Assembly (NCBI RefSeq): GCF_001723175.1
Contig: NC_064654.1
Coordinates: forward strand, 2,170,001-2,234,000
Reading direction: 5' to 3'
Length of the DNA stretch: 64,000 nucleotides
DNA from: Penicillium oxalicum
Lineage: Eukaryota > Ascomycota > Eurotiomycetes > Eurotiales > Aspergillaceae
In this document: positions 12,919 to 24,764 of the stretch, piece by piece
Layout: the number at the start of each line of letters is the position of its first letter
Numbering within the stretch: the stretch's first letter is position 1
The notes under the pieces: model-generated
Told to the model about the DNA's origin: nothing
The model's input: the letters and a program-made list of their open reading frames with translations, nothing else
Databases searched by the model: none
Program-made: the position numbers and the translations under genes

Positions 12919-14040
12919 ATTTGAATTTGAATTTTTATTTACGTTGCGAGGTCCTTGGCTGTGAGCATTTGTGACGTGGTAATTTTATTTCTTTTTTTTA
13001 TTCTTTACTTTAATTTTTGATTTGCGACTAGTTCCCCCCCCCCCCCACTACTACTACTACCACTCTTACTACCACTTTATTGTCAGGTATGCCCCTCCTG
13101 CATGTTCTGTTCCGATTCCTGACATGCTCGGGTGCGGGTGGTGGGCCTCTCCCCACGCGGATGTTCCGAGGCCCCCAGTGGGTTCGCATGGATCATTTCG
13201 AGGAAGCCATGAGAGCAAGTACAGTCGTAGTGTCTCAGGCACAGGACCTGCATCCATAGTAAGCACTCAGTAGTCCGAGGAGAAGGAGCATACCTCCTGA
13301 TGGTCAGAAGTCTTGCAGTGAGTAAAAAACAAGAAAAAAAAACAAACACCTGCGGACTATTTGGCTTTGACATACGACTCCCGACTGAGGAGTGGGTTGG
13401 ACGGGTTGCACTGCAATGCTCACTGGATCGCAACCTTCCTCCTTTCACACTAGTGCTTCTCAGGTCATCCAAAGGAGCTCGAGGAGCTCCCTGGTCGAGT
13501 GAAATAAAGGTTCCAGCCGTTTGGCCCCCTTCTCTTCTTTGGGCGTCCGGTCAGCGTCCAGATTCGGGCGAGAGTTTGACGGCTGCGCAGCACCAGTCCT
13601 GCTTGGGGGCCGGTGGACTGTCCGTCCTTTGGCTTGCCGAAGAAGCACTGGAGATCTGGTCAAGCGACTCGTTCCTGGTTCGTTCCATTCACGTCTGGCC
13701 GTTTGGGGTTGCCGCCAGGTACCCGTACTACGATATGGTTCGACCGTAATATTTTTGGAAGGGGGTTTTGTGCTCTCGTATAGGTTTTCTGATCTGGGGT
13801 GACTTGCTGAATGGTGAAAACTACTTGAATCGGGTTGACTGGAGAGTCGTGGCAATTCGAAACCCTCTCAAGTTTCTGGAGGAAGGGACAATTGAGAGTA
13901 TACGTCCTCATCCCTGGTATCCTCATTCAAGTGGGAATGGTCCACTTTCTTTGGCTCCGACCTTTTGGTCACCTTTCCAGTCCCGCCATCCCGCCGACCC
14001 GCCCAGCTTGGACCTCCTGTCCACCTGCGCTCCGGTTATC

Positions 14041-14068
14041 TTCTGTCTTCTGCCTTCTGCCTTCTGCC
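14041..14068. repeat. Four tandem 7-bp TTCTGCC-type units
   Basis: Seen directly as TTCTGTC followed by three TTCTGCC units, in the promoter-proximal region of the glycogenin gene. Confidence 0.8.
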
Positions 14069-14366
14069 TTCCAAGTCTCTCGCAGTCATTGCCCTGGCCC
14101 ATCCGAGGACCTTTCTTTCCTTGTCCCCCTCTCAATTCTGCCCAGCAAATTGACGCTCTGTTCGAAACTCTCGGCCCTCACGAAACCGAGATGATCCACC
14201 GCTGGTAAAGTCCCCCTCATTCGCTCGAACCGTGTATGTTTGTGTCCGTGCCAGGTACCACAATCCGGTAGGGGCCGCTTGGGGACCCAGGCCTAGTCCC
14301 AACGGACCTGTCGCGCCAGTGAATTCGCGCGTCATCTCACAACCCCCTCCTCCTCTCACGCAGGGT

Positions 14367-14374
14367 TAAATATA
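14367..14374 (+). promoter_or_regulatory. TATA-like element of the glycogenin gene
   Basis: TAAATATA lies about 180 bp upstream of the glycogenin start codon, in an otherwise C/T- and GC-rich region. Inferred from position and composition only. Confidence 0.4.
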
Positions 14375-14552
14375 GGCAGGCTTCGGCCCGCTCACCATCT
14401 TCCCTTTTGCTCGCTTTGGTTTTCGGGAACTTCGACCGTCCTTCTCGAAGATTGCCACCAGGCAACTGTCGCGTCCTGCTCGCCTTGGCTGCGCGGTAGA
14501 TCTTCCACCACCGTGGGACAGGAGACGTGGTGGAGAGGACCCATTCCTCATC

Positions 14553-17415
14553 ATGGCTTCCGAGATGAGTGCGGTCTACTGCACGGTGAGTCGTCTTGAT
14601 CTCATGTGATTGTCCATCCGGGTACTGTTCACTGAGGTGCGGAGACCGCTCCGGAACGCTCAATGCAAACAATGCTGATTTGGCGTCTTCTTTTTTTCCC
14701 CCTTTGGTCGGATCAATAGCTTCTGTTGAGTGATTCCTACTTGCCGGGTAAGCAATGCACCTTCCTCTTCGCCCGCGCCGCAATGCGCAATGCGAGTCTC
14801 GGAGTCGGCGCATTCGTCTAATTCCCACGCGGCCTGCCAGGTGCCATGGTCTTGGCACATTCCTTGCGCGACAATGGGACCAAGGCCAGATTGGTTGCGC
14901 TGTATACCCCAGACCGATTACAAGCAGCCACGATCAATGAATTGAAGGTGCGTGTGACTCTCTTGCAGCGGCACAGAACCACTGCCGCCACCGTCGAGGC
15001 CAGAATCGCAAAATTGACTTTCTCATCCTCTCTTTCTCTCTTCGATCGGCAGACTGTCTACGATGAGTTGATCCCGGTCTCTCCGCTTGTCAATGGCACA
15101 CCGGCGAATCTCTGGTTGATGGATCGGCCGGACTTGATCTCCACCTTCACCAAAATCGAGATGTGGCGCCTGACCCAGTTCGAGAGGATCGTCTACATCG
15201 ATTGCGACGTGGTGGCCATTCGGGCTCCAGATGAGCTCCTCTCGCTGGACGTCAGCTTTGCCGCCGCCCCCGATGTCGGTTGGCCGGATTGCTTCAACAG
15301 CGGGATGATGGTGCTTCGTCCAAATTGGAAGGATTACTACGCGCTGAAGGCGCTCGCCGATCGTGGCATCAGCTTCGATGGCGCGGATCAGGGTCTCCTC
15401 AACATGCATTTCCGGGATTGGCATCGGTTAAGCTTCACGTATAATTGTACTCCCAGTGCAAACTATCAGTACATCCCCGCGTACAAGCATTTCCAGCGTG
15501 CGATCAGTCTGATCCATTTCATCGGCGCCCAGAAGCCATGGACTCTACCGCGCCAGATGGTACCCCTGGAGTCGCCGTATAATCAATTGCTGAGGCACTG
15601 GTGGTCGGTCTATGACAAGCACTACCGCCCCTCTTCGGTAGGCACCAGCGCAGGACAGGGCTCATCGGTGGGGAACGTGCATGCTGACTCTGTCCTCCAG
15701 GGGTTCCTTGACGGTTCTCGACCGCCCAGCGGCATCATCCTGCCCGCGCCAGGGAGCCATGTTCCATTGGGTCACCGCCGATCCCGATCAAGCCAGTCTC
15801 TGAAGAAGGTGCATTTCGAGGATACCCTGCGAGAGCCGGTGGGAGAATACGTGGCAGCCTCTCCCAACCTTTCGTCGTCTTCATCCCACGAAGCGAGTCC
15901 CCCAGGCCCCGTCCAATCTCCTCCCCGCCCTTGGCAAGAGACTCCGCCGGCGGCCCAGGCCTTCACAGACAGTCGGCCATCTGAGACTGCGAGTCAGCAG
16001 TCGGTCGACAACTTGCATGATGCGCAAGATGTGCAAGATGCGCAGGATGCCCCTTCTACCCGTCCAGAAAGTCCTGCCCCCGTGGCTCCAGTCCTCAGCG
16101 CCGTGCCTCAGTATGTACGCGGAGAGGAGCACGTCTCGACGTACATCTCGCCAACCCCCCACGCCCAAGCACCCGTCTTTCAATCCGAAAAGGTCCCCAC
16201 ATCCCAGCCTTCACATTTGGGGGAGCCTCTGCAGAATCAGAGGCACTCGCAGGCTCCCGCACCCCCACCGTCAATGCATCATCCGCAGCCGGTATCGCCA
16301 GTGCGACAAATTCAAGAGCCACGCCCATCTTCACCTCTTCGAGAGCCAGAAGTCCGATCATTCGAAGCGCCCAAGGCCGAGTGGGATGCCTCGAGGTGAG
16401 AGCTTTCACTTTTCTCAAGATCACACCCCCGGCCAAATCTACGTGTAAAACAGCAAAGGAACCCCAAGAAAACTTGAAAAAAAAAAACAACGAAGTTGCT
16501 GACACGTTTCCAGAGAGCCACCACCCCGGCACTCCAAGCCAGAAGCAGCCAACCTCCAGCATCAGACCTACAGCATGTCCGAAGATACCACGCTATTTCG
16601 ACCGCCACCGTCGTACCCCGAGGCACCGAAAAACATGTACTATCAAGTTCCCCCTACCAGACCGGAGCCCCGGCAATTGAAGCAAATCTTCCCCTGGGAG
16701 AATCATGCCCCGACACCGACTCGTGTGTTTGCCCCCGAACCATCTTCCCCGTTGAGCTCCCCACCAAATGAGCCGCAGACGGCCCAGTCCCCATCACCGC
16801 CACCGGTGAGATTACCTCTGCGAGCTCCATACGAGCCATCGGCCGAGACTTGGGATGCGTACAGTCGCTCCAATGCGTGGGATGAAGACCCTGATATCCA
16901 ACGGTACATAGCTTCGATTCAGCAGCCCCGACGTGTCCGCACACAGGTGATATCGGGCTCCAGCCACTCAAGCACGAGCGGGTGGACCAGCCACAGTCAG
17001 ACGAGCTCTGCCGCCACGACCATGACAGGACCTTCTTATGATCAACGACCCAGCGTGATTCTGACCAACTTCCCGAGCGAAGTTGAACGGCCGGTGCTCC
17101 CCGTGACTCCTGCGCCGATCGAGCGTCGAGGGTATCTGCAGGATGACGACCAGGAGGCCTCCAGTTCGGCCGCCCTTCCGGCTGCCGAGGGAGTCCCCGA
17201 CCAGCAGGACTGGGTGGGTTTCACGGTTGATGTGTTTTCCGATCTCCTCCGAACAACGTACTTATTATGGCGGTTTACAGAATCCTCTGACCAGTCTGGA
17301 AGAATTGCGCCGCCGACAGTCCGAGGTATTGGAGCATCCTGAGCGGCTGCAAGAGAGATTGGCATCGGCTCCTAGCGCGAGGCGGTCTGATCCTTCAGAC
17401 GACTCATCAACATAG
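14553..17415 (+). CDS. Glycogenin, self-glucosylating initiator of glycogen synthesis (GT8)
   Basis: Six exons (14553-14585, 14720-14747, 14841-14947, 15053-16395, 16574-17213, 17281-17415) encode about 761 residues. The GT8 domain is N-terminal: AVYCTLLLSDSYLPGAMVLA, the metal-binding DCD at 106-108 (YIDCDVVAIRAPDELL), FNSGMMVL, DQGLLNM, and the acceptor-Tyr region ANYQYIPAY (Tyr194/Tyr196), then HFIGAQKPW. A long Pro/Ser-rich disordered linker follows. Near the C-terminus are FPWE (543-546) with TPTRVF, and WDEDPDIQRYI, matching the short conserved motifs by which glycogenin binds glycogen synthase. It starts glycogen chains by adding glucose from UDP-glucose to its own Tyr. The first two exons are only 33 and 28 nt. 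The Met at 14846 is an internal residue of the conserved fold, not the start. Confidence 0.94.
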
Positions 17416-18425
17416 GCCCAGACCCTCTCCCCTGGCAGCTTAATCTGTCTGATGGTATGTCTCGCGCGAAGGATCAATAGGCCCGTGGCGCTCGACGTGT
17501 GGGTTGCAGATGGAAGAGGCGAGCGATGGGACTGCTCTGTTCTTAATAATATTCATTTTTTTCACTTGTCTTGTGTTTATTATTGTCTCCGATATCATTC
17601 TCTCATGTTACAGTCTGGGATGTGCAACGAACGGCGTCTCTGCATCTTTTCTTTTCTTCTCTTTTTTCTTTTCTCTCGCCCGTTCTTTTTTGGTGGAAAA
17701 ACAAAAGACGCGCTTTCCTAGCCGCCGATGTTTGCACTGTTCTTCTTTCTTTGGATTCCATTTTTTTACTCTGCATTTCTCCCCATGTACACTGCGACAC
17801 TGCATCCATGCATCAGCTCACTCACTATGACCATATTTTTTTTTGCGGGGCCCGCTCATTAAACCAGGCAGTCAGAGTGAGCCGATTATCGAGCTGACCC
17901 GGCTCAACGCGCCAGCTTTCCCCGGGCAGGTCTTTGACCTACAGGTAGACTCGCCACTAAGAGCTCTTCAATCTCGTGTCCGGTTTCTTATTAAGAACGG
18001 AGGAGATATCATTGTCTAGGTTCCCAATCCTCCGTTTGGAGTAAGGACTACTCGTCATCGTATGAGAGTCGTCTGTATCTTGTATGTCATCCGTTGGAGC
18101 AATGATCCACGATAGCAGTAATGCGAGTTGACCGTCTTCGCCACGTGCAGTATATTGAAATGGATCCATGGCGAGCACCTGCCCCGTGGGGTTAGCACTT
18201 GATGTTATTGGATTCAAAATCCAGACGTGTTCAATGTTAGGTTATGATGACACATGCAGTTGACTACTTCAGTCTTAACTATTATAATAAATTCCAACTT
18301 GGGCGTGACGGCCAAGTATGCGAACCCTTAGATTGGAAGTAGAGTGATGCACACATGTACATGTAGTTTAGGGTGATAAAATAACCTGACGCGTCCCGAA
18401 CGCATTCTCAACATTCCTGAGAATC
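17416..18425. other. Intergenic region, no firm gene
   Basis: Begins with the T/C-rich 3' region of glycogenin. A minus-strand 86-codon frame (17957-18217) has an acidic, protein-like composition, but I recognise no family and see no partner exon. Confidence 0.45.
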
Positions 18426-18716
18426 CTACGTGCGCGCCCCCGAGATCGGTTTACTCTCGCTCCCACTTCCCTTCTTCTCCTCATCGCGTTCCTTTTCCTT
18501 CTCCATGACCGAATTCCAGTTCAACCCCAATGCTGCAACAAACCCTACGCAGCAGGCCGCGACGGGTAGCCAAAAGCAGCTTGTCCCGGCGCGGTCATAT
18601 ATCTTCAACACTAATTCCTTCTCATTCACGAGGATATGCTGCAAGAAGCCCGTCGCGCCCTTTCTCAGCAATCGCGCGCGGTAACTGGAGCAAGGTGGAT
18701 GTGAGAGGTCGGTCAT
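18426..18716 (-). pseudogene. C-terminal remnant of an MFS transporter
   Basis: The frame reads like the last transmembrane helix and tail of a fungal 14-helix MFS efflux pump: a segment of type KIYDRAGTSCFWLPVAACC followed by VGFVAALGLNWNSVMEKEKE. The usual family pattern there is a helix ending in an ALGxEWNSV-like motif. Nothing resembling the other helices is found upstream on this strand, where the DNA becomes TpA-rich and stop-filled. I therefore treat it as a truncated remnant. It could alternatively be a small unrelated membrane protein of about 96 residues. Confidence 0.4.
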
Positions 18717-19411
18717 GGCTACCCGTCCTGGTATTTAAGATAACTGAGACTATACGAAACCAATCCAAAAATATATAAATTCGAGCAATATCAAACTTGT
18801 ATGACACCTAGTGTAACTACTAGAATCGCTAGCGTCCTTCGACCTGACTCGTGTTCTCGGATTTGACCCTCGATGAGGTTCTTATCAATTCTCTACTAAT
18901 ATATTAACGGAGATAACGACCTATAACGTATACAGGGTCTCCTTTGCATAGTCGCGTGGTCTAGATATACCTTGAGGGCATCGCCTTGGTTCCTGCCCAG
19001 AACCAGGATCAAACCGCGGGAAGATTCTACCATGTCAAAGGGGACCTCGGAATGGGTATGACCTATGAAAGACGACCTGGATACCGTTTTAGGGCAAGCG
19101 GGTCCTTCAAAAATTCAACTCTGCAATTTCAGATTCCGAAAGCAAAGCTAGAAGCCTGGGAATCACCACGAAGCACCTACCCCCACACGATCCCCGAGCG
19201 TTGATGGAGAGCAATCCGAGCCCGCCGCCAAGAAACTGCTCTAACTAGGTCAACGACGTCTTAGGGGAAGTAAGATCTACTTTGATCTGAATTTTCGGAA
19301 CATACTTCCCATGTTGGTCTGTGGAGTTGTCAACAGTTGAAGGATGGATGGGTTGGATCAAGCTATCGATGGGAAGACTGAATCATATTTTCAGCGATAG
19401 CAAGACCTTTG
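18717..19411. other. TpA-rich decayed-looking DNA
   Basis: No frame of substance. The stretch 18780-18970 in particular has many TA dinucleotides and stops in all frames, as left by repeat-induced point mutation or long neutral decay. A short hairpin-forming repeat (GGTTCCTG...CAGAACC) lies near 18990. Confidence 0.4.
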
Positions 19412-20352
19412 TCACCATAAGGCTTCGGTCAGGAACGAATGGACAGCGTATTCATTATAATGCGGTTTCAAAGCTTTCGTCAAGTAATCGACCCAGTCGT
19501 TCTGCCACCTCCAGACGTAGAGTGCTTTTGCAAACTCCCAGTATTCTGGATACCAACCACTCAATTCCCAATCGATAATACCAGTGATACTCCCGCCTCG
19601 CACTATGATGTTTTGCGGACGCAAATCTGTGTGAGTAAAACAAACATTGTGCCTTTTTTCTGGGAGAGCATGCCCGCAAGGAAACTTCTGATATGTCGCC
19701 TTGGGAAGTTTGCCTGATATGCGTCGATGATTGTTTGGTTGAATGCCTGCTCTGATGCAAAGGGACCTTAGATAATAAATCAGAAATTGTTCCTTATAGC
19801 TTCAATGCAAGGGGGAGAACCTTTAATGTGGAAGTTGTCAAAAATCTGGTCCCTGACAGGTCCATTGTTGACAGATCCAATGTAGGGCGGCTCGCTTCTG
19901 ATCTCACGGAGCTCTTCCATATATGTCTTTAGCTTATGCGCAATATGGTCCTTCGTCAGTTTACCGTATGAGTCCCAAGCTAGGTCGAGAGTTTGACCCT
20001 CAACAAGACTCATAAATATGTAGGTGTCAAAAAGGCTTCCATAGTCATCGATGTCTCTGTTGAGTGGACCATAAGTACAATAGGCGAAAACCTTCGGAAT
20101 AGGGATCGCTTTCGTGTGCTCTGCCACAAAAATCATGCTCTGCGCTTCGGTGACGGTAACATGTGGTCCATATTTCACGACCATATCGGGAGATAGTCTC
20201 AGTACTGTGACACCACCCGAGTTCAGAATATTGCATTTTTCGCTAGCTCGATCGCTAATAGTCACTGGAACAGGTGGGGAAAAGCCTGTAGCGGAAAAAA
20301 GGACCTCCCATCGAGGATGGCAAGTACCGTCCTGAAATTCCGCGGAGTCCAT
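19412..20352 (-). pseudogene. Aminoglycoside-phosphotransferase-like kinase gene with a one-base frameshift
   Basis: Belongs to the fungal APH/choline-kinase-like fold family of small-molecule or protein kinase-like enzymes. Exon 1 (20352-19821) carries VVKYGPHVTVTEAQSM (ATP-site lysine region), IPIPKVFAY and MSLVEGQTLDLAW. A 54-nt intron (19767-19820, donor GTTCTC) leads into GPFASEQAFNQTIIDAY and FLAGMLSQKK. The catalytic loop HTDLRPQN and the metal motif IIDWELSGWYPEYWEF are present but in another frame. The shift falls in the T6 run at 19654-19659 (A6 on the coding strand); one missing base there would explain it. All other family motifs are intact and the C-terminus ends normally. It is either a very young pseudogene or a homopolymer error in the assembly. 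Confidence 0.75.
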
Positions 20353-23300
20353 AGTTCGCGAAAAAAAAACCTCACAAAAACAGGAAGTCCTGAAGGGAAT
20401 TGGATAACCTGAAGAAGACCCAGGATCTAGTTACGACAGGATCCGAAACGCGAGACGGCTGTTGATGGAGGGTTCAACGCTCTGCGCACGTCTACCGAGT
20501 CAGTTATATGGTCTGAAGATAAGCGGGGAGTTTCTCTCAATGGTTAATCTTGAGTAGGGAGACTTCGGGTCTTCTGAATAAGGCAAGGAGAGTCTTTGCA
20601 AGAGCAATATATCTTGTAAGGACTTTAGAATGTTGTCGACAAGTTGAATGACGGGGACACGATGTCAGCAAGGCGGTAGACAGCTCCCGTACGTGATTCA
20701 GTCGAGATATCCGCTAACTAAACTACTAATACCGTTCGTAGAGCGAGGGCCACCTAGAGAAATACTTTCTCGCGGCACAATATTAATAAGTAGCGAGGGG
20801 TAGAAGCTGGCCTTCAAGTGACCTTTGCACACCGTCAGATAACAGAATTCGAGTTACGTGTAGCTAGCTGTTCAGAATCGCTAGGTACTTAGTCCCACAG
20901 AGAACTAGACGTTAATTAGAAGCGTATCGCGAATACCGAAGGATAGAGAATCCATCTGGAAGTACGCAAGCACAGACTGGCACATCCATATCTAAGAGGG
21001 CAATCAAATGTCCCCTATTTCAACCCAAAAGGCATCACCGGATAGTATAAGACTGCTGTAATATGCTATGTCTAGTGCGGATGTTCCAAATCGAGGCACT
21101 AGGAGCTCCGGGAGTAAATTATGTAGTTTCCAGGAGCGGAAACTACGCATATCGGGACCCTACCCAAGGGCGTGGCCTATCCAAGAAACTGCTTGGTCCG
21201 AGGCGTGGTGGTTTGAAACCGCAAGACTTCTACCGACCCATTTCCCACGTTGTGACCAAACTTGCCCAGGAAACCCGTGTAATCTCCCAGTACCCGACTT
21301 GGTGATCCTGGGCCACTACCCAGAGCTCCCAGGATTTGGTCTGTGAGAACTCCAAACGAGGTTGGGAATGCCCCAGCGAGAGCAAGAACAGTTTGGTAAC
21401 GCTTCCCCTTTTTGATCAATCTTCTTTCCCCTCTCAGAGGTTGCACAGTTTCTAACCGTTTTATACTCATCACAGCAATGGGGAGACCATATACAGGAGA
21501 GTGAGCTTTAGGCTGTGACAGAGAAGTGTCAATAATTGACATATTTCGAAATAGTGAGCAGGAAACACTAGCACGTAACCAGTAGTGAAAAGCAACGCCT
21601 ATTCTTCTGTCAATTTTCCGTTCGGTGTTTTGAGTGTGTTCTTCATCCGCTGAAGCGACGCGGAGGGAGCGGCGGTTCGGCAGATGCGCTCCTCGCACGG
21701 CTCGGGTGTTGACTTTTGAGCGATTAAATCAAGGGTACTGGGTACTCTGGTACCAAGAAAGGTACTGTAGATACGGTGCGCTTTCCGATCGGTGGTCGGT
21801 CCGCAACAGAGAGTCGGGTTGCTGCTGTATACTATTAAACTGCGCAATAGAGTTTGTTAGGTGATGGAGTCGGGGGTGAAAGACGGAGAAAGAGAAAAAA
21901 AAGAAGAAACCCCAATAAAGCTACTAGAGGACTATGTCTAGTTCTACACGAGCTTACTACTGTAGTTGTGGTACACTTGGATCAGATCAGATGCGACCGT
22001 CTGTCTGGACGCTAGATAGCAGTAAGGGTAGAAGGTCCGCAGCATAGGTGCATCTACTTACTACTAAGGGTACAGTATTCCGAACCCGATCAGAAAATCA
22101 GGCTCTACGATTCTGTCCCAGGTCTAGTCCAGTGCGTACTACGTACCATGTACGTAGTTGCCCGCCTCTTTACATATCGGAACTTGCCCGGTTCGGACGG
22201 GACTTGGCTGAGGGTTAGGAGTTCGAAGGGGACTAGCGGGTGTTGCGCCATGATTACTCATCGCAAGCGAATGGTAATGGATACTGACCAATGTCCTAGG
22301 GCACAAGAACTCGAGCCGCGCAGCCAATGGATAACCAGCACGATGCGGGACAATCATTATAGAGCGGTGCTTAAATGCGCCTTGGAGCAACCCTAAATTT
22401 GGGTGGCGACGACTGTCCCTCGGAGGGAGGAGGGAGTCTTGCCTGGAGATTTGGTTGAAAATGCGCGAGACCCCATCTAATGGGGTTGTTCTTGTTGCCC
22501 TAATAATAAAGTCTATTTTTTTGGGCAAGGGGGTGGAGGCGAAATCTCTAATTTGCTTTTTTTTTTACCAAAGTCAAAGAAATTTTCTGTGAGAGACGGG
22601 AGATGAACTAGTGGGATCTCGGAAGTGTACCAAACGTGAAGTGAGGTTCGAGAAGGAAAAAAAGTCAAAAAGTCAAAAGTAAAGTTTTCAATTTAGTTTT
22701 TTTGGGGGGAAAAAACTTTGATCTGGACGTTCGCAGTCTGGGTTCCCGCGCGCGCTGAGCGCGTGCCTGTGCCTGAGTCCTGCGATCCAGTCTCTGTCTT
22801 TGTATGACCGCGTCTAGACCATTGGTGGATAAGGGAACTGATGCATTGGATTTTTGGTTTGGAGTATGATTCGGGGTTAAAGAACCCTGGGTTTTTAGAC
22901 CGTACATAGCTGCCTTGCGTACTCACAGGCTATGCAGACTTGTCTGAGACTCCCGATTATCGCAGCTTGGATTGAGGCTCAGCGGTGTGTGTAACATTGT
23001 ACAAGACATCAAACGCACAACTTGCACAGCCCCATGGTTCCAGGTTTTGAGCCTTTGGTCAGTCGAGGCTCAGTGCTTGGGTTGAGCGATTCTCATAGGG
23101 TCGAGAGTCGAAAAAAAAAGTCTGGACTCGAGGGCACAAATCCCACAATTTGGGATGTGTCCAAGCCATCGTGCAAAGTAGTCCCCTTCTCCATCTTCGC
23201 CCGGGTCTACACTGTACAGGTGTACAGTGCAGACCGACTACCGAATGCGAGCGCCCGTTTTGGGGCCGCAAAGGAATGTTGGCTCAGCCCACTTTTGAAA

Positions 23301-24500
23301 GCGTTGCAATACTTGGAGGCTGTCGCCTACAGTGCCAGTCATTGACCGCCTGGGACACGTGAGCCGATCTGCTGCTTGTGGACGTGCAGGTCTCAATGCA
23401 GTCCTGTTTTTCGCCTGAATTTTTTGCAAAGCGCAGAGACTGACTGATCGTGACTGTCAAGAATGATGACGGTGCACAGGCTGTTTCGTAGATGAAGAAC
23501 TTCCCCAGAAAGAAACAAGGAAAAGGGAAAGGTCAGCATGTGTATATGCAGCGTTCGCTCGACCGGGGAGCCCGTCAAGGTCTCCGGGAGTCCCCAGTGG
23601 CTCCCGCGAGGCATGGGGAACGATCCTCCACTTATGAATCATCGCGCGTGGGAATGGAGCATCGTGCGACCCATTTGAGTCACAGAGGACCCAGCATGGT
23701 AGTCGGATATTCTGCCAAGCTTCCTTTCCTCAGGAATGGAAGCCAGTACAGCAGTAGTATGACGGGCTTGTACAATGCTATCTCCTTTCCCCGTGAATTT
23801 CCCATGGTGGGCTCCTTTTTCCCCAGTCCGGGATGAAAACGGGCATGACCGACTGCTACATCTCCACGCGCTAAACCCCGATGAGGATGGAAAAGATGTG
23901 AGGTGAGAAAGGAGGGGGGCGCGGGAGAGGGCAATTGTCGAATCTCAGTCCGCATGCTCTTTGAGGAACCGGGCGCTGGAGGCAACGCCACCGTCTCGAT
24001 TGTTTCGGAGTTTGAATCACACCTGCATACTGTCCCGCAGCTGTTCCTACCACGACCCCTACCACCGTGGGTCGTCCGCGTTGAGAATTAGTCATGAGGG
24101 TGACCTTTTTCATTACATATGGGATCTGCAAGGCTCCGTTATGGTCTCCATTCCGAGGCTCTGATTGGTGGTCAGTCCGAAGGTCGGCCCGGGATCGACC
24201 CTCCATACCAATCAGGTGATCTGGCCGCCTCGTGGGCGGGTCTTCCATGGAACGCACGCGGTGGACATCGGACGTTCCGGAGCCCTCCCATCCACTCGAG
24301 GGGACTCGAGTGGGAAATCCAGCGAAAGAGTGTTCCATCGAGGCCAGGTCCTGGAGGTTTCGCCTCCGTGTCTCCATCGACCTCCGGGGCAACATCGGCC
24401 TTGCCTCGTGCGGACTGCGGAGAATGGGACTCGGTGAATCGGTGAATCTCCTCGTAATGGGGTCTGCCTTATTAATTGTCATCGAGTTCCCCCTCCCCGG
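20353..24500. other. About 4.1 kb without a supportable gene, partly TpA-rich
   Basis: From 20600 to 22130 stops are frequent in all frames and TA dinucleotides are conspicuous. From 22100 on the composition is more balanced. The longest frames (minus 21177-21698, minus 23871-24482) carry no motifs I recognise. A 30-bp imperfect palindrome lies at 23205-23234. The right end merges with the promoter of the amino acid transporter. Confidence 0.45.
23205..23234. repeat. 30-bp near-perfect inverted repeat
   Basis: Left arm GTCTACACTGTACA and right arm TGTACAGTGCAGAC pair at 13 of 14 positions around a 2-nt GG spacer. It could be a palindromic protein-binding site or form a hairpin. No neighbouring gene explains it. 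Confidence 0.7.
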
Positions 24501-24506
24501 ATTTGG

Positions 24507-24513
24507 TATATAT
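24507..24513 (+). promoter_or_regulatory. TATA box of the amino acid transporter gene
   Basis: TATATAT followed directly by a C/T-rich tract (24514-24700), the usual layout of a strong filamentous-fungal core promoter, about 255 bp before the start codon. Confidence 0.55.
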
Positions 24514-24764
24514 CCTCTCCCCCTCTCACGACTCTGCCTCCGTCTTCCCTTTCTTTCCGACTGGATTCATCTCTGTACCCTTCCGGCTCTCCGACTCCTA
24601 TACTTCCTCATCCGGACGACGGCTGCTCTCTCCCCCCGTCTCAGTCCTCAGCTGTCCTCACCTCTTCTCTATACCGCACCCAATTGCGTGAACCCTCCTA
24701 CGTTTCACTCCTCCACCCTCAACGGTGCTTTCGTTACTTGGGGTTCCAAGTCCAAGCCAGCAAT

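Larger units (their letters stand above)
12919..14552. other. Intergenic region upstream of glycogenin
   Basis: About 1.6 kb without a supportable gene. It has a 13-C run (13034-13046), a pyrimidine-rich stretch, four tandem 7-bp units of type TTCTGCC (14041-14068, first unit diverged) and a TATA-like element at 14367-14374 about 180 bp before the glycogenin start. Confidence 0.5.

Noticed and set aside
14337..14860. Minus-strand frame of about 173 codons over the glycogenin leader and first exons
   Set aside because: It overlaps the promoter and three verified small exons of glycogenin; arginine-rich composition with no family signature.
21177..21698. Minus-strand 173-codon frame
   Set aside because: One short hydrophobic segment but no recognisable family, splice partners or promoter; lies in the decayed island.
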